DNA of 13,566 nt from Coemansia sp. RSA 922. Lineage: Eukaryota > Kickxellomycota > Kickxellomycetes > Kickxellales > Kickxellaceae. The stretch is taken from positions 1 to 13,566 of the forward strand of contig JANBQS010000683.1 in the NCBI GenBank assembly GCA_027577415.1, given 5' to 3'. The translations under genes and the position numbers were made by a program. This document shows, piece by piece, positions 1-8,545 of the stretch. The notes under the pieces are model-generated. The model worked only from the letters and a program-made list of their open reading frames with translations. It ran no database searches and was not told where the DNA came from. How positions within the stretch are numbered: position 1 is the first letter of the stretch; the number at the start of each line of letters is the position of its first letter.

Positions 1-753
1 ATAAGTGCGCCCTGGGCATCGACGCCAAACTCAAACTTTGTGTCGGCGATAATGATGCCGCGACCAGCCGCATACTCAGCCGCCTTTGCGTACAGCGCAA
101 CAGCGCTCTGAGCCATCTCGGCTGCGCGCTGAGCACCAATGATTTCGGCGCAGCGGTCAGGGTGGATGTTCTCGTCATGGTCGCCGTACTCGGCCTTGGT
201 GCTGGGTGTGAACAGCGGTGCTGGCAGCTTCTGCGACTCGCGCAGGCCGGCGGCCAACTCAATGCCACACACAGTGCCCTTGGCCTGATACTCCTTCCAT
301 CCGGACCCTGTAATGTATCCGCGCACAATAGCCTCGATGGGGAGGACTGATACCTTCTTCACCAACAGACTGCGTCCGCTGAGCTGGTCCCGGTACTGCT
401 GCACGACTTCTGGCATCTCATCAATGTTGGCTGTGATCAAGTGGTTCGGTACAATATCCTTGAGGAAGTCGAACCAAAACACGCTAATCTGAGTCAGGAT
501 CTTTCCCTTGCCCGCGACTGCCTAACAAGTACCTTTGACTAAGTGAGTTGTGTGCACTTGGGTATATCTGGCTCTTGCAAGCAAAGGGAAAAAGGTGTGT
601 ACTTACAGAGTTCATGATAACGTCGTAGGCGCTGATGCGGTCCGTGGCTACAAACAGCAGCGAGTTCTCATCGATCTCGTACAGGTCGCGCACCTTGCCT
701 CGCGCAACGAGCTTGAGCTCCGGGCAGTTACTCTCAAACAGCTCTTGAATCAT
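1..753 (-). CDS. ADE1: SAICAR synthetase (phosphoribosylaminoimidazole-succinocarboxamide synthase), 5' part, two exons, truncated by window edge
   Basis: Cytosolic enzyme of de novo purine synthesis (EC 6.3.2.6) that joins aspartate to CAIR using ATP to give SAICAR. Exon 1 (753-607, 49 codons) carries [12 protein letters not shown] (residues 15-26) and [12 protein letters not shown] (36-47), typical of the nucleotide-binding N-terminus. Exon 2 (521-1) continues in phase 0 with [10 protein letters not shown], then [20 protein letters not shown] (about 115-127), [15 protein letters not shown] and [14 protein letters not shown]. The order matches yeast Ade1 throughout. About 222 residues are visible; the family is near 300, so roughly 80 C-terminal residues lie beyond position 1. 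The start is the only ATG ahead of the conserved core. The frame is clean across exon 2. It diverges from the TMEM115-type gene and probably shares its promoter. Confidence 0.96.
522..606 (-). other. ADE1: Intron of ADE1 (85 nt, phase 0)
   Basis: The donor GTAAGT begins at 606 and the acceptor TTGTTAG ends at 522. Joining 607 to 521 gives [17 protein letters not shown], which restores the SAICAR synthetase frame. A CTCAC element about 17-20 nt before the acceptor could be the branch site. A second AG (GCAG) lies 4 nt further in, but using it shifts the frame and soon gives a TGA. Confidence 0.9.
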
Positions 754-1029
754 TATAGAAGAAGTGATGGCGTATCTGGATACAAAAAGAGTGGCGAAAG
801 CAACGAGATAAGCAGCAGGAAAGAAGAACGATTAGCCTGCATCCCCCAAAACTAGAATCTTTTCCCCCACACACAAACCCTTCAGTCACGTGGAAGGACC
901 ATGTGGCACATGCGCCAAGGGGCCATGTTCAGAAGCCTTGCCTTTCTTCCCTTTCTAGAACAAAATTTGCTATTTGCTATTTTTTATTTTTATTTTTATT
1001 TTTATTTGTAGAGGGTCAAACAAGTGAGA
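754..1029. promoter_or_regulatory. Shared divergent promoter of ADE1 and the TMEM115-type gene, with E-box
   Basis: The 276 nt between the two start codons must hold both promoters. The clearest site is GTCACGTG at 885-892, a palindromic E-box of the type bound in fungi by bHLH factors such as Cbf1 or Pho4. Which factor acts here is inference. I see no TGACTC (Gcn4/Bas1) site, which often accompanies yeast purine genes. The side nearest TMEM115 ends in a T-rich repeat. Confidence 0.6.
979..1007. repeat. (ATTTTT)n microsatellite just upstream of TMEM115-type start
   Basis: There are four to five imperfect ATTTTT units, about 22 nt before the ATG at 1030. Such poly-T tracts commonly keep fungal promoters free of nucleosomes. 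The tract then reads TTTGTAG, which looks like a 3' splice site, but no convincing donor was found. Confidence 0.75.
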
Positions 1030-2055
1030 ATGAGCAAACTCATCTTGTATGCGCGCGCGCTGCCGCTGGTCACAAAGGCCATGAGTGTCACTTACCTTGT
1101 TTTGTCGCTGACTGCGATTCTCTTGCGCCTCCAGGCCAGCACTAATATTGACGAAGTCTCAGACCCGTCGTATGCCGCCAGCCAGGATCCAGCGCGGTTT
1201 CTTATCCTGCGTCCAGGGTTTATAGCCAGCTACCCGTGGACGATTATGACGTCGACGTTTGTAGAGACTAACCTAGTGTTCTTGCTCTGTGGGCTGGCTG
1301 GGCTGGTGGCCATTGGAAGCTTTTTGGAGCGGCAGTGGGGCGGTCGGAGCTTTGCGCTGTTTGTCCTGGTGACAACCATGGTGCCTGCACTGACGGCGGC
1401 GGTGGTATCGATTGCGCTATACGCTGTGCGTGGGTCAGCGCACTCGAGCATCCTTTATGCCACCCATGTGGGCGGACTGGCAGGCCTGGTATCGGCATTC
1501 ACAGTGGGGCTTAAGCAGTTGATGCCCGAGTACAGCGTCAAGCTGTTTGGCGGGGCGCTGAGCTTCCGCATGAACGAGCTGCCGGGAGTATACACGCTGG
1601 TAGCCCCCATCATGTTTACACTGCTGGGCGACCTTGGATCGGTGCTGTTGGTTAATATTGGCTTCCTCGAGGCCTTTGTTTACTTGCGATTCTACCGCCG
1701 CGAGGGATCGCTCTATGGCGACCGCAGCGAGGCCTTTGCGTTCACGACGTTCTTCCCCGAGTTTGTGCAGCCGCTTATTGCCCGCCTGTCTAATGCCCTG
1801 TATGGCGCTGCCGTGGCATGCAAGCTTATTACGTCGGACGAGGGGTACCGCCAGCAGAACGTTGATTTGGAGGCGGCGGTTGCGAGTGACAGCAACGAGC
1901 TTTTCAATTTGCATACACCTGAGGACTCGGACGCTGATCGGAGAAAGGCCATTGCTGCCAAGGCCCTGGACATGCGTCTGGGCAGTGCGGGGCCGCCGTC
2001 GTCTGCTGCCTCGTCGTCCACCATTGCTGCCACTGCCACTGTAGATGCCAAGTAG
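1030..2055 (+). CDS. TMEM115: TMEM115-type (DUF1751) rhomboid-like Golgi membrane protein, 341 aa
   Basis: Multi-pass membrane protein of the rhomboid-like superfamily. Family members sit in the Golgi and are implicated in retrograde Golgi-to-ER traffic; they are regarded as non-proteolytic. Hydrophobic segments fall at about 16-35, 78-98, 107-133, 142-160, 183-203 and 203-222. Family marks are FLERQWGG (near 97), GLKQLMPEYSV, GFLEAFVYLRFY (near 210) and, strongest, EAFAFTTFFPEFVQPL (about 232-247). These closely match the human sequence around its FATFFPE block. The cytosolic tail ends in a DRRKAIAAKALDMRL helix like the human tail, then an Ala/Ser-rich stretch. The start is the first ATG, aligned with the family N-terminus; an in-frame GTG two codons earlier is not a likely start. 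There is no intron. Confidence 0.92.
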   Translation: MSKLILYARALPLVTKAMSVTYLVLSLTAILLRLQASTNIDEVSDPSYAASQDPARFLILRPGFIASYPWTIMTSTFVETNLVFLLCGLAGLVAIGSFLERQWGGRSFALFVLVTTMVPALTAAVVSIALYAVRGSAHSSILYATHVGGLAGLVSAFTVGLKQLMPEYSVKLFGGALSFRMNELPGVYTLVAPIMFTLLGDLGSVLLVNIGFLEAFVYLRFYRREGSLYGDRSEAFAFTTFFPEFVQPLIARLSNALYGAAVACKLITSDEGYRQQNVDLEAAVASDSNELFNLHTPEDSDADRRKAIAAKALDMRLGSAGPPSSAASSSTIAATATVDAK

Positions 2056-2271
2056 CGATCGCCTAATGCTCGCTATTTATACTGCGTGCTTGGCATACAT
2101 CACAATGTCTGGGCGATGCTGATGGCGATTAGGATATCACCAGCGATCAAGAGCGGACGATGAATCTCGCAGATCTTTGCTTCAAAAAAAAAGTGGCGAG
2201 ATAACTCTGTGTCCATTTGCTTTTCTTTCAATCGAATATCTTTTTTTTAATTTTGAGAACCTTGGTCTTTA

Positions 2272-2970
2272 ATGCATCGACTAGCTTATTCAAGGCCTCT
2301 GTGCGCTGTTCAGGGGCGGAATGCTGTTTGGCTGTCTGCAGCGGCTAGTAGGCTCAGCAGCAGTGCAGCAACGAATTGTGACACAGCGCGAACAAATGGC
2401 AACAACATTGATGTAAATCAGCGAAGCCTGCTCCCTGGACAATTCCTGGTTGGACCACCACACCCAGTCAGTAACATCCGGCCGGTAAAGTTCTACATAC
2501 CAGTTGACGAGACACCACAAGAGCGTAACTACCGAGAGCTACGCGAGGACGGACTGCGGCGAGACCACGAGTTCTGGCTAGACAACAACAGGCGATTTGA
2601 GCTGGGCAAGGAGGAGTTTGAGCGAGCGGTAGTTGGACGGGCTGGAGGATGTACGGTGGACGATTTGTCGGTTTACTATAAGCAGTATCAGGTGGACTCG
2701 TATGAGCGGCACTTGAAGTATAATCGCTATGTGTGGAGGCGCAATTTGGCATTGGTCGTGCCTGGGATAAGAGCCTGGTGGCAGGATGTCTGGAGACGGA
2801 GGAAACGCAAGGAGCAGGCTGTGGCGATGTTTTCTGAACAGGGCTTTTTCGATCGCGAAGAGGATCCGATGCCTGGAGATGCGGGTCCCGCGGTACGCAT
2901 GGCTCGCCCCAAGGACCAGGCTAATGACAAGATCGATCGGCGAGCAGAAAAGATAAAGTCCTACTACTGA
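2272..2970 (+). CDS. COA8: COA8 (APOPT1-like) cytochrome c oxidase assembly factor, 232 aa
   Basis: Mitochondrial protein that supports assembly of cytochrome c oxidase and protects it from oxidative damage. The first 40 or so residues are rich in Arg, Ser and Ala and poor in acidic residues, as expected of a mitochondrial presequence. The COA8 domain begins at VGPPHPVSNIRPVKFYIP (60-77), matching the human IGPPDKYSNLRPVHFYIP block. It continues with ETPQERNYRELRE, HEFWLDNNRRFELGKEEF (99-116) and YYKQYQVDSYERHLKYNR (135-152), ending in the basic WRRRKRK segment. The tail beyond residue 185 is extra compared with the human protein (206 aa) and not recognisable. There is one uninterrupted exon. 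A T8 tract lies 23-31 nt before the ATG. Confidence 0.9.
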   Translation: MHRLAYSRPLCAVQGRNAVWLSAAASRLSSSAATNCDTARTNGNNIDVNQRSLLPGQFLVGPPHPVSNIRPVKFYIPVDETPQERNYRELREDGLRRDHEFWLDNNRRFELGKEEFERAVVGRAGGCTVDDLSVYYKQYQVDSYERHLKYNRYVWRRNLALVVPGIRAWWQDVWRRRKRKEQAVAMFSEQGFFDREEDPMPGDAGPAVRMARPKDQANDKIDRRAEKIKSYY

Positions 2971-3094
2971 AATATTTTTATAGAATACAACGATCAAATC
3001 AAAGTGGGGAGGGATGATGTCGTCTTTTATTTGACTCTGCATAGCTTCATTTATTTTTTTAAATCTTCTGTACATTCTTTTTTTTATTCCTTCA

Positions 3095-6000
3095 ATGCAG
3101 CAGCTTACGCTCAATATAGTAGACGAGAATGGCGTTTGGGAGCGCATAGAGCAGGACTTTACGTCGCGACTTCCACTGCGCAATCTGATTTGGAAGGGAG
3201 GTCTGACGCAGTCAGCGCGGTTCATCGAGCAGCTGGATATCAAGGTCACAGTAGGCGATGCAGACAACACTAGCAGCCACGACACACTGGCATTGGCGAG
3301 CGAGCATGCAGGCAGCGGGCGGTTGCTGAACATTTACTTGCTAGAGTCGGACTCTGACGCAGACACGTACAAGGCGGTGATAAAGCCACGGGCCAAGACA
3401 TGGATAGGACGAGTGTCACAGCGCAAGGGAGAGGATTGGATGATAGTGTATGTGGCTAGCGCCGAGGAGATACAGAGGATGAGCAACAACAAGTTTCTCA
3501 GCATGCGAACATCAGTATTTGACCGGCTCAAGAGTGACTTCCAGGGCAAGAAGGACGCCGGCGAGCATGTTGTTTTGCTGCAGACTGGAGCAGTAGAGAG
3601 CTGGAACAGCGTGTTCCTGACCATGCGCGAGCGTGTAGTACAGGCGCTGGAGGAACGCGTATCGCAGCTGGCTGACGACATGCGCCGCATGGACGCCAAC
3701 CGCATGCTTCCGGGATGGAACTACTGCAAATTCTTTGTACTCAAGGAAGGCATAGTCCGACTCTACCGGCTAATGGGTCTGCAGGACGAAGCATTGGCGC
3801 AGTATGACGAGCTGGAGGCTGTGTTCTTCCAGCTTTTGGGCGCCCAGCGACTATCGTGGTTCTCAACCTTTGGCGGCTTGGCTGAGGGAGACGATTACTC
3901 TGATATCCTAGACACTAGTAAGCGTGCGTATGGGCGGCAGCTGGTCGAGACGACGATCAGTTTGTTTGACTTTCGCATGTATCTGTTCGGCTGCCAGGCC
4001 CAGCTGCTGGTAGCACTGGGTCATTATGCTGAGCTGGCTGAGCGCGCACAACGCTTTATTGCGACATTTGGCCGCTCGATGCGAGAGCCAGGCACGGGAC
4101 TCAGCACTGCGTTTGTGGCGGCGTGGACCTACAGTACGTGTATGAATATTGCTGAGATCCTCGAAGGCTCGCCCGCTTCTGGTGGCGTGCGGGCTGACGG
4201 TGGCAGTGCCATGCGCGCACTGGCTGCAGCCAAAGCTGGGTTTCTGGCTGGCGCACGACAGCAACTGGACGTATTGGGTGCGCTGTGGCAGCGCCTACCC
4301 AGCGGCAATGATGACAGTGACTTACCTAGTGTGGCTAACCCAGTGCTGGCGGCAGCACTTGCGACGGACGAGCGCTTCGACCAGATCTACGTGCGTACGT
4401 GTGAGCAGGCAGCGCAGTACTATGTCGAGAGCGGGCGCCGGAGGTTTGCGCGAGCCATGCACGGCGATGTAGCACGGCTGCTGGCGAGTCGCGGGCAGTG
4501 GGCGGGAGCGGCTCGACTGCTTCGCACGCTAGTGCCTGGCAAAACCGAGCCGCTGAGCTCCTTGGACGTGGCGGCGCTGGAGCGGCTGGCCGAGTGTGAG
4601 CGGCAGCTGGGCAACGCGAGAGATAGCCTCGAGTGCGTCGTACGCCTGATCGCCCAGCCTGGCGCCGACAGCAGCTATGCGACCATGCTCAGCGACCTGT
4701 GCGGCGTACTGGGAGAGGAAGTGGGCGATAAGCGGCAGCGCATGGCGGGCGACTTGTTCAAAGCTGTTGGCGCTGCTGTGGTCCCCCGCAACGACACCCT
4801 GTGTGTTGAAGTAAGGATCAGATCGCAGGTGGCCGCTGCCGTGCATGTGGACCGTGTGGCCGCCGTTCTGACTAGCGGAGGTGGGCACCGTCTGGAGGTT
4901 GAGTTTGTTGCGCGTGACGTCACCATCGCTAGCGGCGAGTCGTCTGTGATGCTGACGGCCGATGCCGTATCGTGTGCTGGACGCTTCTCTGTCGCTGCCG
5001 TCTGCGTGGCGATCGGTGGTGCTGAGTTTGTGGCTGCTGCCGATACCCAGCTATACGTGCATCTCGCTGAGCACCCGGCCAATCCAGTCGTGCGCCTGCG
5101 CCCGGCACTTGTCGCTGACATGGGATGCCCGGCGCTGCGTGTAACTGTAGATACTCGAGCGACCGGCGTTGCGGCTGGCATGTCAATTCGCTTGTTTGAT
5201 GCTAGCTCGGGCTCCCCGCTGTGGGTCACGCGCTGCGGCCATGCAGGGTTCTCGGTATCTGACGGCGCCATTGTGATCAAGGATGTCATCGATGCGGGGT
5301 GCTCCAGCGAAGCCGATGTTGAGCTGGCCGTTGATCCACAAGCGTCATCTACGGCGATAACCGTGTGTGCGCTCTTTAAGACTGCGACGGCGGAGCGGCG
5401 AGTGTTTGTGGCCACTACCGGTGTTGATACGGCACCTGCTTTGGCTGTCAGCGCACATGCTGTGGCTTTGGATGAGTCTCGCGTAGCTGTTATTCTGCGC
5501 ACACAGTGTACTGCCGATAACCTGCGCTTAGAGTCATTATGTGCCGCTGTGCCGGACGCCGAGTGGTCTCTAGAAGAAGGCACCGTTATGCGTCGTGGTG
5601 ACGTAGTCACAGTTGTGCGCGAGATCGCAAATGCGCCGGAACTGCGACTGCAGGGTGAGGCGCGGTTCGTCTTGCCGACCGAGGACTCTAGCCGCACGCT
5701 GCGCTTCAACGTTGTCTGCTCTGCTGCGTCTCCAGTGGTGGCTGTCCGCATGACTACGGGCTCTCGCTTCTGCCGCGTGCTTGAGCCTACGCCCCTGTCA
5801 GTGCGCATTGTTGGGTCTACTGCAGCCCGCGTGCGCGTGACTGTGCGCGAGGACCCCGAGCACTGGCTCATTGCGGGTGCTATCAACTGCGAGGTTGATG
5901 TTGGCGGCGCCGGCGTATGCTTGGAGTATTCACTGGTGGCTCTGGGACCGGGCTTTTTGCCGTTGCCTGTGGTTTGCTGTGAATATGTGTCTGGCGATCA

Positions 6001-6100
6001 GATTGGGACTCTTGTTGATGCTGACTTTCCCACACTGTGTGCTGTGCCCAACCATGGCGCAATGGCCGTCTATAGTGTTCCTGTGGTAGTGCGCGCTTAG
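3095..6100 (+). CDS. TRS130: TRAPPC10/Trs130, TRAPPII complex subunit, 1001 aa
   Basis: Subunit specific to the TRAPPII tethering complex, which activates Rab11/Ypt31-type GTPases at the late Golgi. The N-terminal half matches human TRAPPC10 in order: a LLNIYLLESDSDADTYKAVIK block (human LHIYWTECCDTEVYKATVK), then DWMIVYV, SVFDRLKSDF, ESWNSVFLTMRERV, and MLPGWNYCKFFVLKEGIVRL through ALAQYDELEAVF (about residues 203-250). An Ala/Leu-rich helical repeat region follows to about 555. The C-terminal part is beta-rich and ends with the TRAPPC10 C-terminal domain, including HWLIAGA (about 922-928) and YSLVALGPGFLPLPVV (about 945-960). The protein is shorter than human (about 1259) or yeast (about 1102). 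It lies 124 nt after COA8 in the same direction. There is no intron. GC-rich third positions leave long open frames on the other strand. Confidence 0.93.
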   Translation: MQQLTLNIVDENGVWERIEQDFTSRLPLRNLIWKGGLTQSARFIEQLDIKVTVGDADNTSSHDTLALASEHAGSGRLLNIYLLESDSDADTYKAVIKPRAKTWIGRVSQRKGEDWMIVYVASAEEIQRMSNNKFLSMRTSVFDRLKSDFQGKKDAGEHVVLLQTGAVESWNSVFLTMRERVVQALEERVSQLADDMRRMDANRMLPGWNYCKFFVLKEGIVRLYRLMGLQDEALAQYDELEAVFFQLLGAQRLSWFSTFGGLAEGDDYSDILDTSKRAYGRQLVETTISLFDFRMYLFGCQAQLLVALGHYAELAERAQRFIATFGRSMREPGTGLSTAFVAAWTYSTCMNIAEILEGSPASGGVRADGGSAMRALAAAKAGFLAGARQQLDVLGALWQRLPSGNDDSDLPSVANPVLAAALATDERFDQIYVRTCEQAAQYYVESGRRRFARAMHGDVARLLASRGQWAGAARLLRTLVPGKTEPLSSLDVAALERLAECERQLGNARDSLECVVRLIAQPGADSSYATMLSDLCGVLGEEVGDKRQRMAGDLFKAVGAAVVPRNDTLCVEVRIRSQVAAAVHVDRVAAVLTSGGGHRLEVEFVARDVTIASGESSVMLTADAVSCAGRFSVAAVCVAIGGAEFVAAADTQLYVHLAEHPANPVVRLRPALVADMGCPALRVTVDTRATGVAAGMSIRLFDASSGSPLWVTRCGHAGFSVSDGAIVIKDVIDAGCSSEADVELAVDPQASSTAITVCALFKTATAERRVFVATTGVDTAPALAVSAHAVALDESRVAVILRTQCTADNLRLESLCAAVPDAEWSLEEGTVMRRGDVVTVVREIANAPELRLQGEARFVLPTEDSSRTLRFNVVCSAASPVVAVRMTTGSRFCRVLEPTPLSVRIVGSTAARVRVTVREDPEHWLIAGAINCEVDVGGAGVCLEYSLVALGPGFLPLPVVCCEYVSGDQIGTLVDADFPTLCAVPNHGAMAVYSVPVVVRA

Positions 6101-6509
6101 ATAACAACATTCCTGTTTTTGCTGGCAGTTTTTTTATCTATGTTCTCTCGCGCGAATAGGGCGATTTGCGGTGTGTGTGGGAATTTTTTCTTTTCTTGAT
6201 GATGGCGGAGGATTAAGAATTGGTTCATAAGGTCACTTGGTCTTTTTCTCCCTGCGCGGTGAAATTGCAACATCCCCTGGGAGGAGGGTTTGGAAAGAGC
6301 AACCTCTGAGTTCCTCTTCCGGGTTCTATCGTCTGCGCACACACATGCTCACGCCTCTCACTCCCCTCCCCTTTCCTCTCCCCCCCCCCCCGCAATTTCC
6401 TACATATATCTCTTTTGTCCTTTAAGTGAACCCTTTCTTCTTTTCTACCTGGTGCTCTCTCTCTTTTTTTTTAACGTTTTATAATTGTACTTTTCATTTT
6501 TTTTTTAAC
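6101..6509. promoter_or_regulatory. Intergenic region: TRS130 3' end and pyrimidine-rich DIC1 promoter
   Basis: No gene is visible. The half nearest DIC1 is strongly pyrimidine-biased on the + strand from about 6338, with a C12 run at 6380-6391, CT-rich stretches to 6475, and T9-T10 just before the ATG. No canonical TATA box is evident at a usual distance. The C-run is a likely spot for polymerase slippage and length polymorphism. Confidence 0.55.
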
Positions 6510-7640
6510 ATGTCCGAGTCTACCGCCGCTCAGTCTCCCGTTTCCCTTGTCACCCATGCTGACGACAAGGCTAGCTGGCCACTGGTCAAGAAACCTCATC
6601 CACCATTTTACTTTGGAGGTAAATGTCCTATACACACCATTGCCTTTGTGTCCTTACCAAAGAGTCACTGAGCGCTACGCCACACACTTGTTATTACCGT
6701 AATTGAACTCAACACCTTGTTTTTTTATTTTTTGACCCGGGATATCGGAAACGATACTCTTTTTCCCTTTTTCACTCAAATAGGATTTGCTGCATGCGCC
6801 GCCAACTTCTTTACCCATCCGCTTGATCTGCTCAAAGTACGCCTGCAGACAATGAAGGGAGCGACTGCCAACCACGGTCTATCTCATGTTGTCAAGTCAG
6901 TTTACCGTGGCCAAGGACTATTGGGTTTCTATGACGGCATATCAGCCGCAGTTCTGCGCCAAATGACCTATTCTATGGCACGCTTTGCCACCTACGAAAC
7001 CCTAAAGAAGCAACTCAGCAATGATGATGGATCACTGCCGTTCTATCGCATGGCCTTTGCCGGTGTTGTTGCAGGCGCAGTGGGCGGTATCTGTGGCACG
7101 CCTGCTGATATTGTATTGGTGCGGTTGCAGAACGATGGATCGCTGCCTGTGGAGCAGCGTCGTAACTATAAGAACGCGTTTGATGGCTTGTTCCGGATCA
7201 CAAGGGAGGATGGCCCGCGCGGATTGTTCAAGGGCGCAGTGCCTAATGTCTCTCGTGCCATGCTGATGACTGGTGCGCAGCTCGTCTCGTACGACGGGTT
7301 CAAGCAACTGTTATTGTCGTCGCCGTACTTTGAGGAAGGCATGCCATTGCATTTCTCGGCATCGTTCTTGGCGGGCTTTGTGGCGACCACGATTACTTCG
7401 CCATTCGATGTTGTCAAAACTCGTGTCATGAATGCTGGCCCCACATCCCCTTACAAGAATCTGTTCCAGGCTATGGTCCTTATTGCTAGAGAGGAAGGCC
7501 CATTGGCGTTGTATAAGGGTTGGACTCCGGCGTTTGTGAGAATGGCACCACAGACTATTCTTACCTTTATCTTCTTGGAGCAGTTCCGTAACCTCTACTG
7601 GGACAGACATGCACTGAAGAATAAGGTGCGTTATGAGTAA
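6510..7640 (+). CDS. DIC1: Mitochondrial dicarboxylate carrier (SLC25 family), 321 aa, two exons
   Basis: Inner-membrane carrier that exchanges malate or succinate for phosphate. Exon 1 is 6510-6618 and exon 2 is 6784-7640; the joined codon gives PFYFGG-FAACAANFF. The three carrier repeats show their signatures at PLDLLKVRLQT (from residue 49), PADIVLVRLQND (143) and PFDVVKTRVMNAG (243). Features that point to Dic1 among carriers are GLSAAVLRQ-like GISAAVLRQMTYSMARF, RRNYKNAFDGL, GLFKGAVPNVSRAMLMTGAQLVSYD and a second signature lacking the usual basic residue, as in yeast Dic1. Length is normal (yeast 298). A short Ser/Ala/Gln-rich leader of about 30 residues precedes the first helix. A human UCP or oxoglutarate carrier-like member is the main alternative; Dic1 fits best. 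Confidence 0.92.
6619..6783 (+). other. DIC1: Intron of DIC1 (165 nt, phase 1)
   Basis: The donor is GTAAAT after TTTGGAG and the acceptor is CAAATAG at 6783, preceded by a pyrimidine-rich stretch. Splicing splits a glycine codon (G / GA) and restores the invariant carrier N-terminus. Without it the reading frame meets a stop soon after 6618. Confidence 0.88.
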
Positions 7641-7647
7641 ACTATGG

Positions 7648-7679
7648 TTTATTTATTGGATTAAGCTTGTCATAATAAA
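7648..7679. terminator. Facing poly(A) signals of DIC1 (+) and family A gene 1 (-)
   Basis: AATAAA at 7674-7679 on the + strand lies 34 nt past the DIC1 stop. On the - strand AATAAA (plus TTTATT, 7648-7653) lies about 44 nt past the stop of the leftward gene at 7697. Each signal is beyond the other in its own direction, so the two 3' UTRs should overlap by some tens of bases. Confidence 0.6.
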
Positions 7680-7696
7680 TATAAAAGTTGGGACAG

Positions 7697-8062
7697 TTAT
7701 ATGTGCAGACGTAGGATGAGGCCATTTTGGAATTTATCTAGCTCAATCAATCCCATTTCTTCATTTATTCTCATTGAGTTTAACCCAGCATCTTTGGTAA
7801 TAACATATTTTTTCATTACCTTGTCAGGCTGAGTGTAAATGGTTTTTCCCCAGCTGAGGAGTGTATTATCTGCTAGTGTTATTTTTTTGATTTGTTCGGT
7901 AGACTTAATGTTAGTGTATGGGCTACAACCCAATATAAGCAAGTTTGTTGACCTAATTACATTCTGGTCAGTGATATAAGATGCCTCCGAATACTTTTCA
8001 TTCTCATCTGTTAACGAGAACTTGACCAGTTCGAATTTGATATAGTCTATTTGATTCAGCAT
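7697..8062 (-). CDS. Family A small protein, copy 1 (121 aa), unknown function
   Basis: I do not recognise this protein. It pairs with the gene at 9055-9372: both open with ID.IK..LV, have an ITLADNT / VTLVDGT strand, the best-kept block ITKDAGLNS / ITSDAGLGS, and end with a GLI strand. Identity is only about 30 percent. There is no signal peptide, membrane segment or known motif; alternating hydrophobic stretches suggest a small alpha/beta or mostly beta cytoplasmic fold. It has about 16 residues more than copy 2, partly near the C-terminus. The start at 8062 is chosen because it is the first ATG after a TATA box at 8173 and aligns with the copy 2 start. The frame stays open further upstream, but that would run through the TATA box. 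It converges on DIC1 with 56 nt between stops. Base composition is AT-rich, unlike DIC1. Confidence 0.62.
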   Translation of the reverse strand: MLNQIDYIKFELVKFSLTDENEKYSEASYITDQNVIRSTNLLILGCSPYTNIKSTEQIKKITLADNTLLSWGKTIYTQPDKVMKKYVITKDAGLNSMRINEEMGLIELDKFQNGLILRLHI

Positions 8063-8545
8063 TATTCCTGTAGAGCAGTTGCAAAATAGAGAGTGGATAA
8101 AAGTGGTGTTGAAAAAAAGAGGGAGAAAATACCTTGGAATGGAAGGGAGGGCCCCAAGCAGCCCTTTTTTATATTCCTTTTTTCGAGGCTGCGGCATTCC
8201 GGACACTGTCATTTTTTGGCCACTTTTTTGCGCCCCCCCCCCCAACATGAAAATATTCTTTTTGCCTAAGAGCCTCTCACCTTTTTGAGCCAAAGCTTTG
8301 GGTGGATTTTTTTGGCTGAGGTGGTGAGAACAACGATGCTTTCACGAGACTTTAAACATTTAGCACACTTTCTGTAATGTTTTACTTGACTGAGAGAGTG
8401 CCCATGTGCATGAAACTAGCTTGGCAATTGGCTGTAAGGCTTAAAAAGAAACTCTTTGTAATTCTTTTTTTTTTCCTTGCCAACAGACAGTTGGTGACGC
8501 TTTTAGGATATGCCACTTTGTTTCGGAAAATAAAACAAGAAATGT
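8063..8545 (-). promoter_or_regulatory. Promoter of family A gene 1
   Basis: The TATA box (TATAAAAAAG, 8173-8164 on the - strand) is 111 nt from the ATG, with no other ATG between. It is framed by CAGCC (8159-8163) and GGCTG (8187-8191). Further upstream lie GGCCACTTT (8218-8226), a CCCCAAC element stretched to a C11 run (8233-8243), TTCCGGA near 8197, and GCCAAAGCTTTGG, whose 12-nt core is a perfect palindrome (8290-8301). All have counterparts upstream of gene 2. Confidence 0.6.

Larger units (their letters stand above)
7690..8545. repeat. Tandem duplication A, unit 1
   Basis: This unit holds family A gene 1 plus about 480 nt upstream and matches 9050-9850. The non-coding part is the better kept. 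Examples are the block near 8335-8385 (AACGATGCT, AGACTTTAAACA, CACACTTTCTGT), the stretch 8268-8300 ending in GCCAAAGCTTTG, and the T-run block at 8446-8508 with TGCCAAC. The coding part is much more diverged. Unit ends are approximate, judged by eye. Confidence 0.8.

Noticed and set aside
979..1012. 5' UTR intron ending at TTTGTAG before the TMEM115-type start
   Set aside because: The T-rich tract and AG look like an acceptor, but I found no convincing donor and branch site upstream, and the protein is complete without it.
4675..5886. A long open frame on the - strand (about 403 codons) inside TRS130
   Set aside because: It lies wholly antisense to the TRAPPC10-type coding sequence. GC-rich third positions of that gene remove stops on the other strand, and the translation is low-complexity Thr/Ser/Arg-rich with no domain.
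8063..8293. N-terminal extension of family A gene 1 upstream of 8062
   Set aside because: The frame is open, but it runs through the TATA box at 8164-8173 and has no counterpart in gene 2, whose start aligns with 8062.
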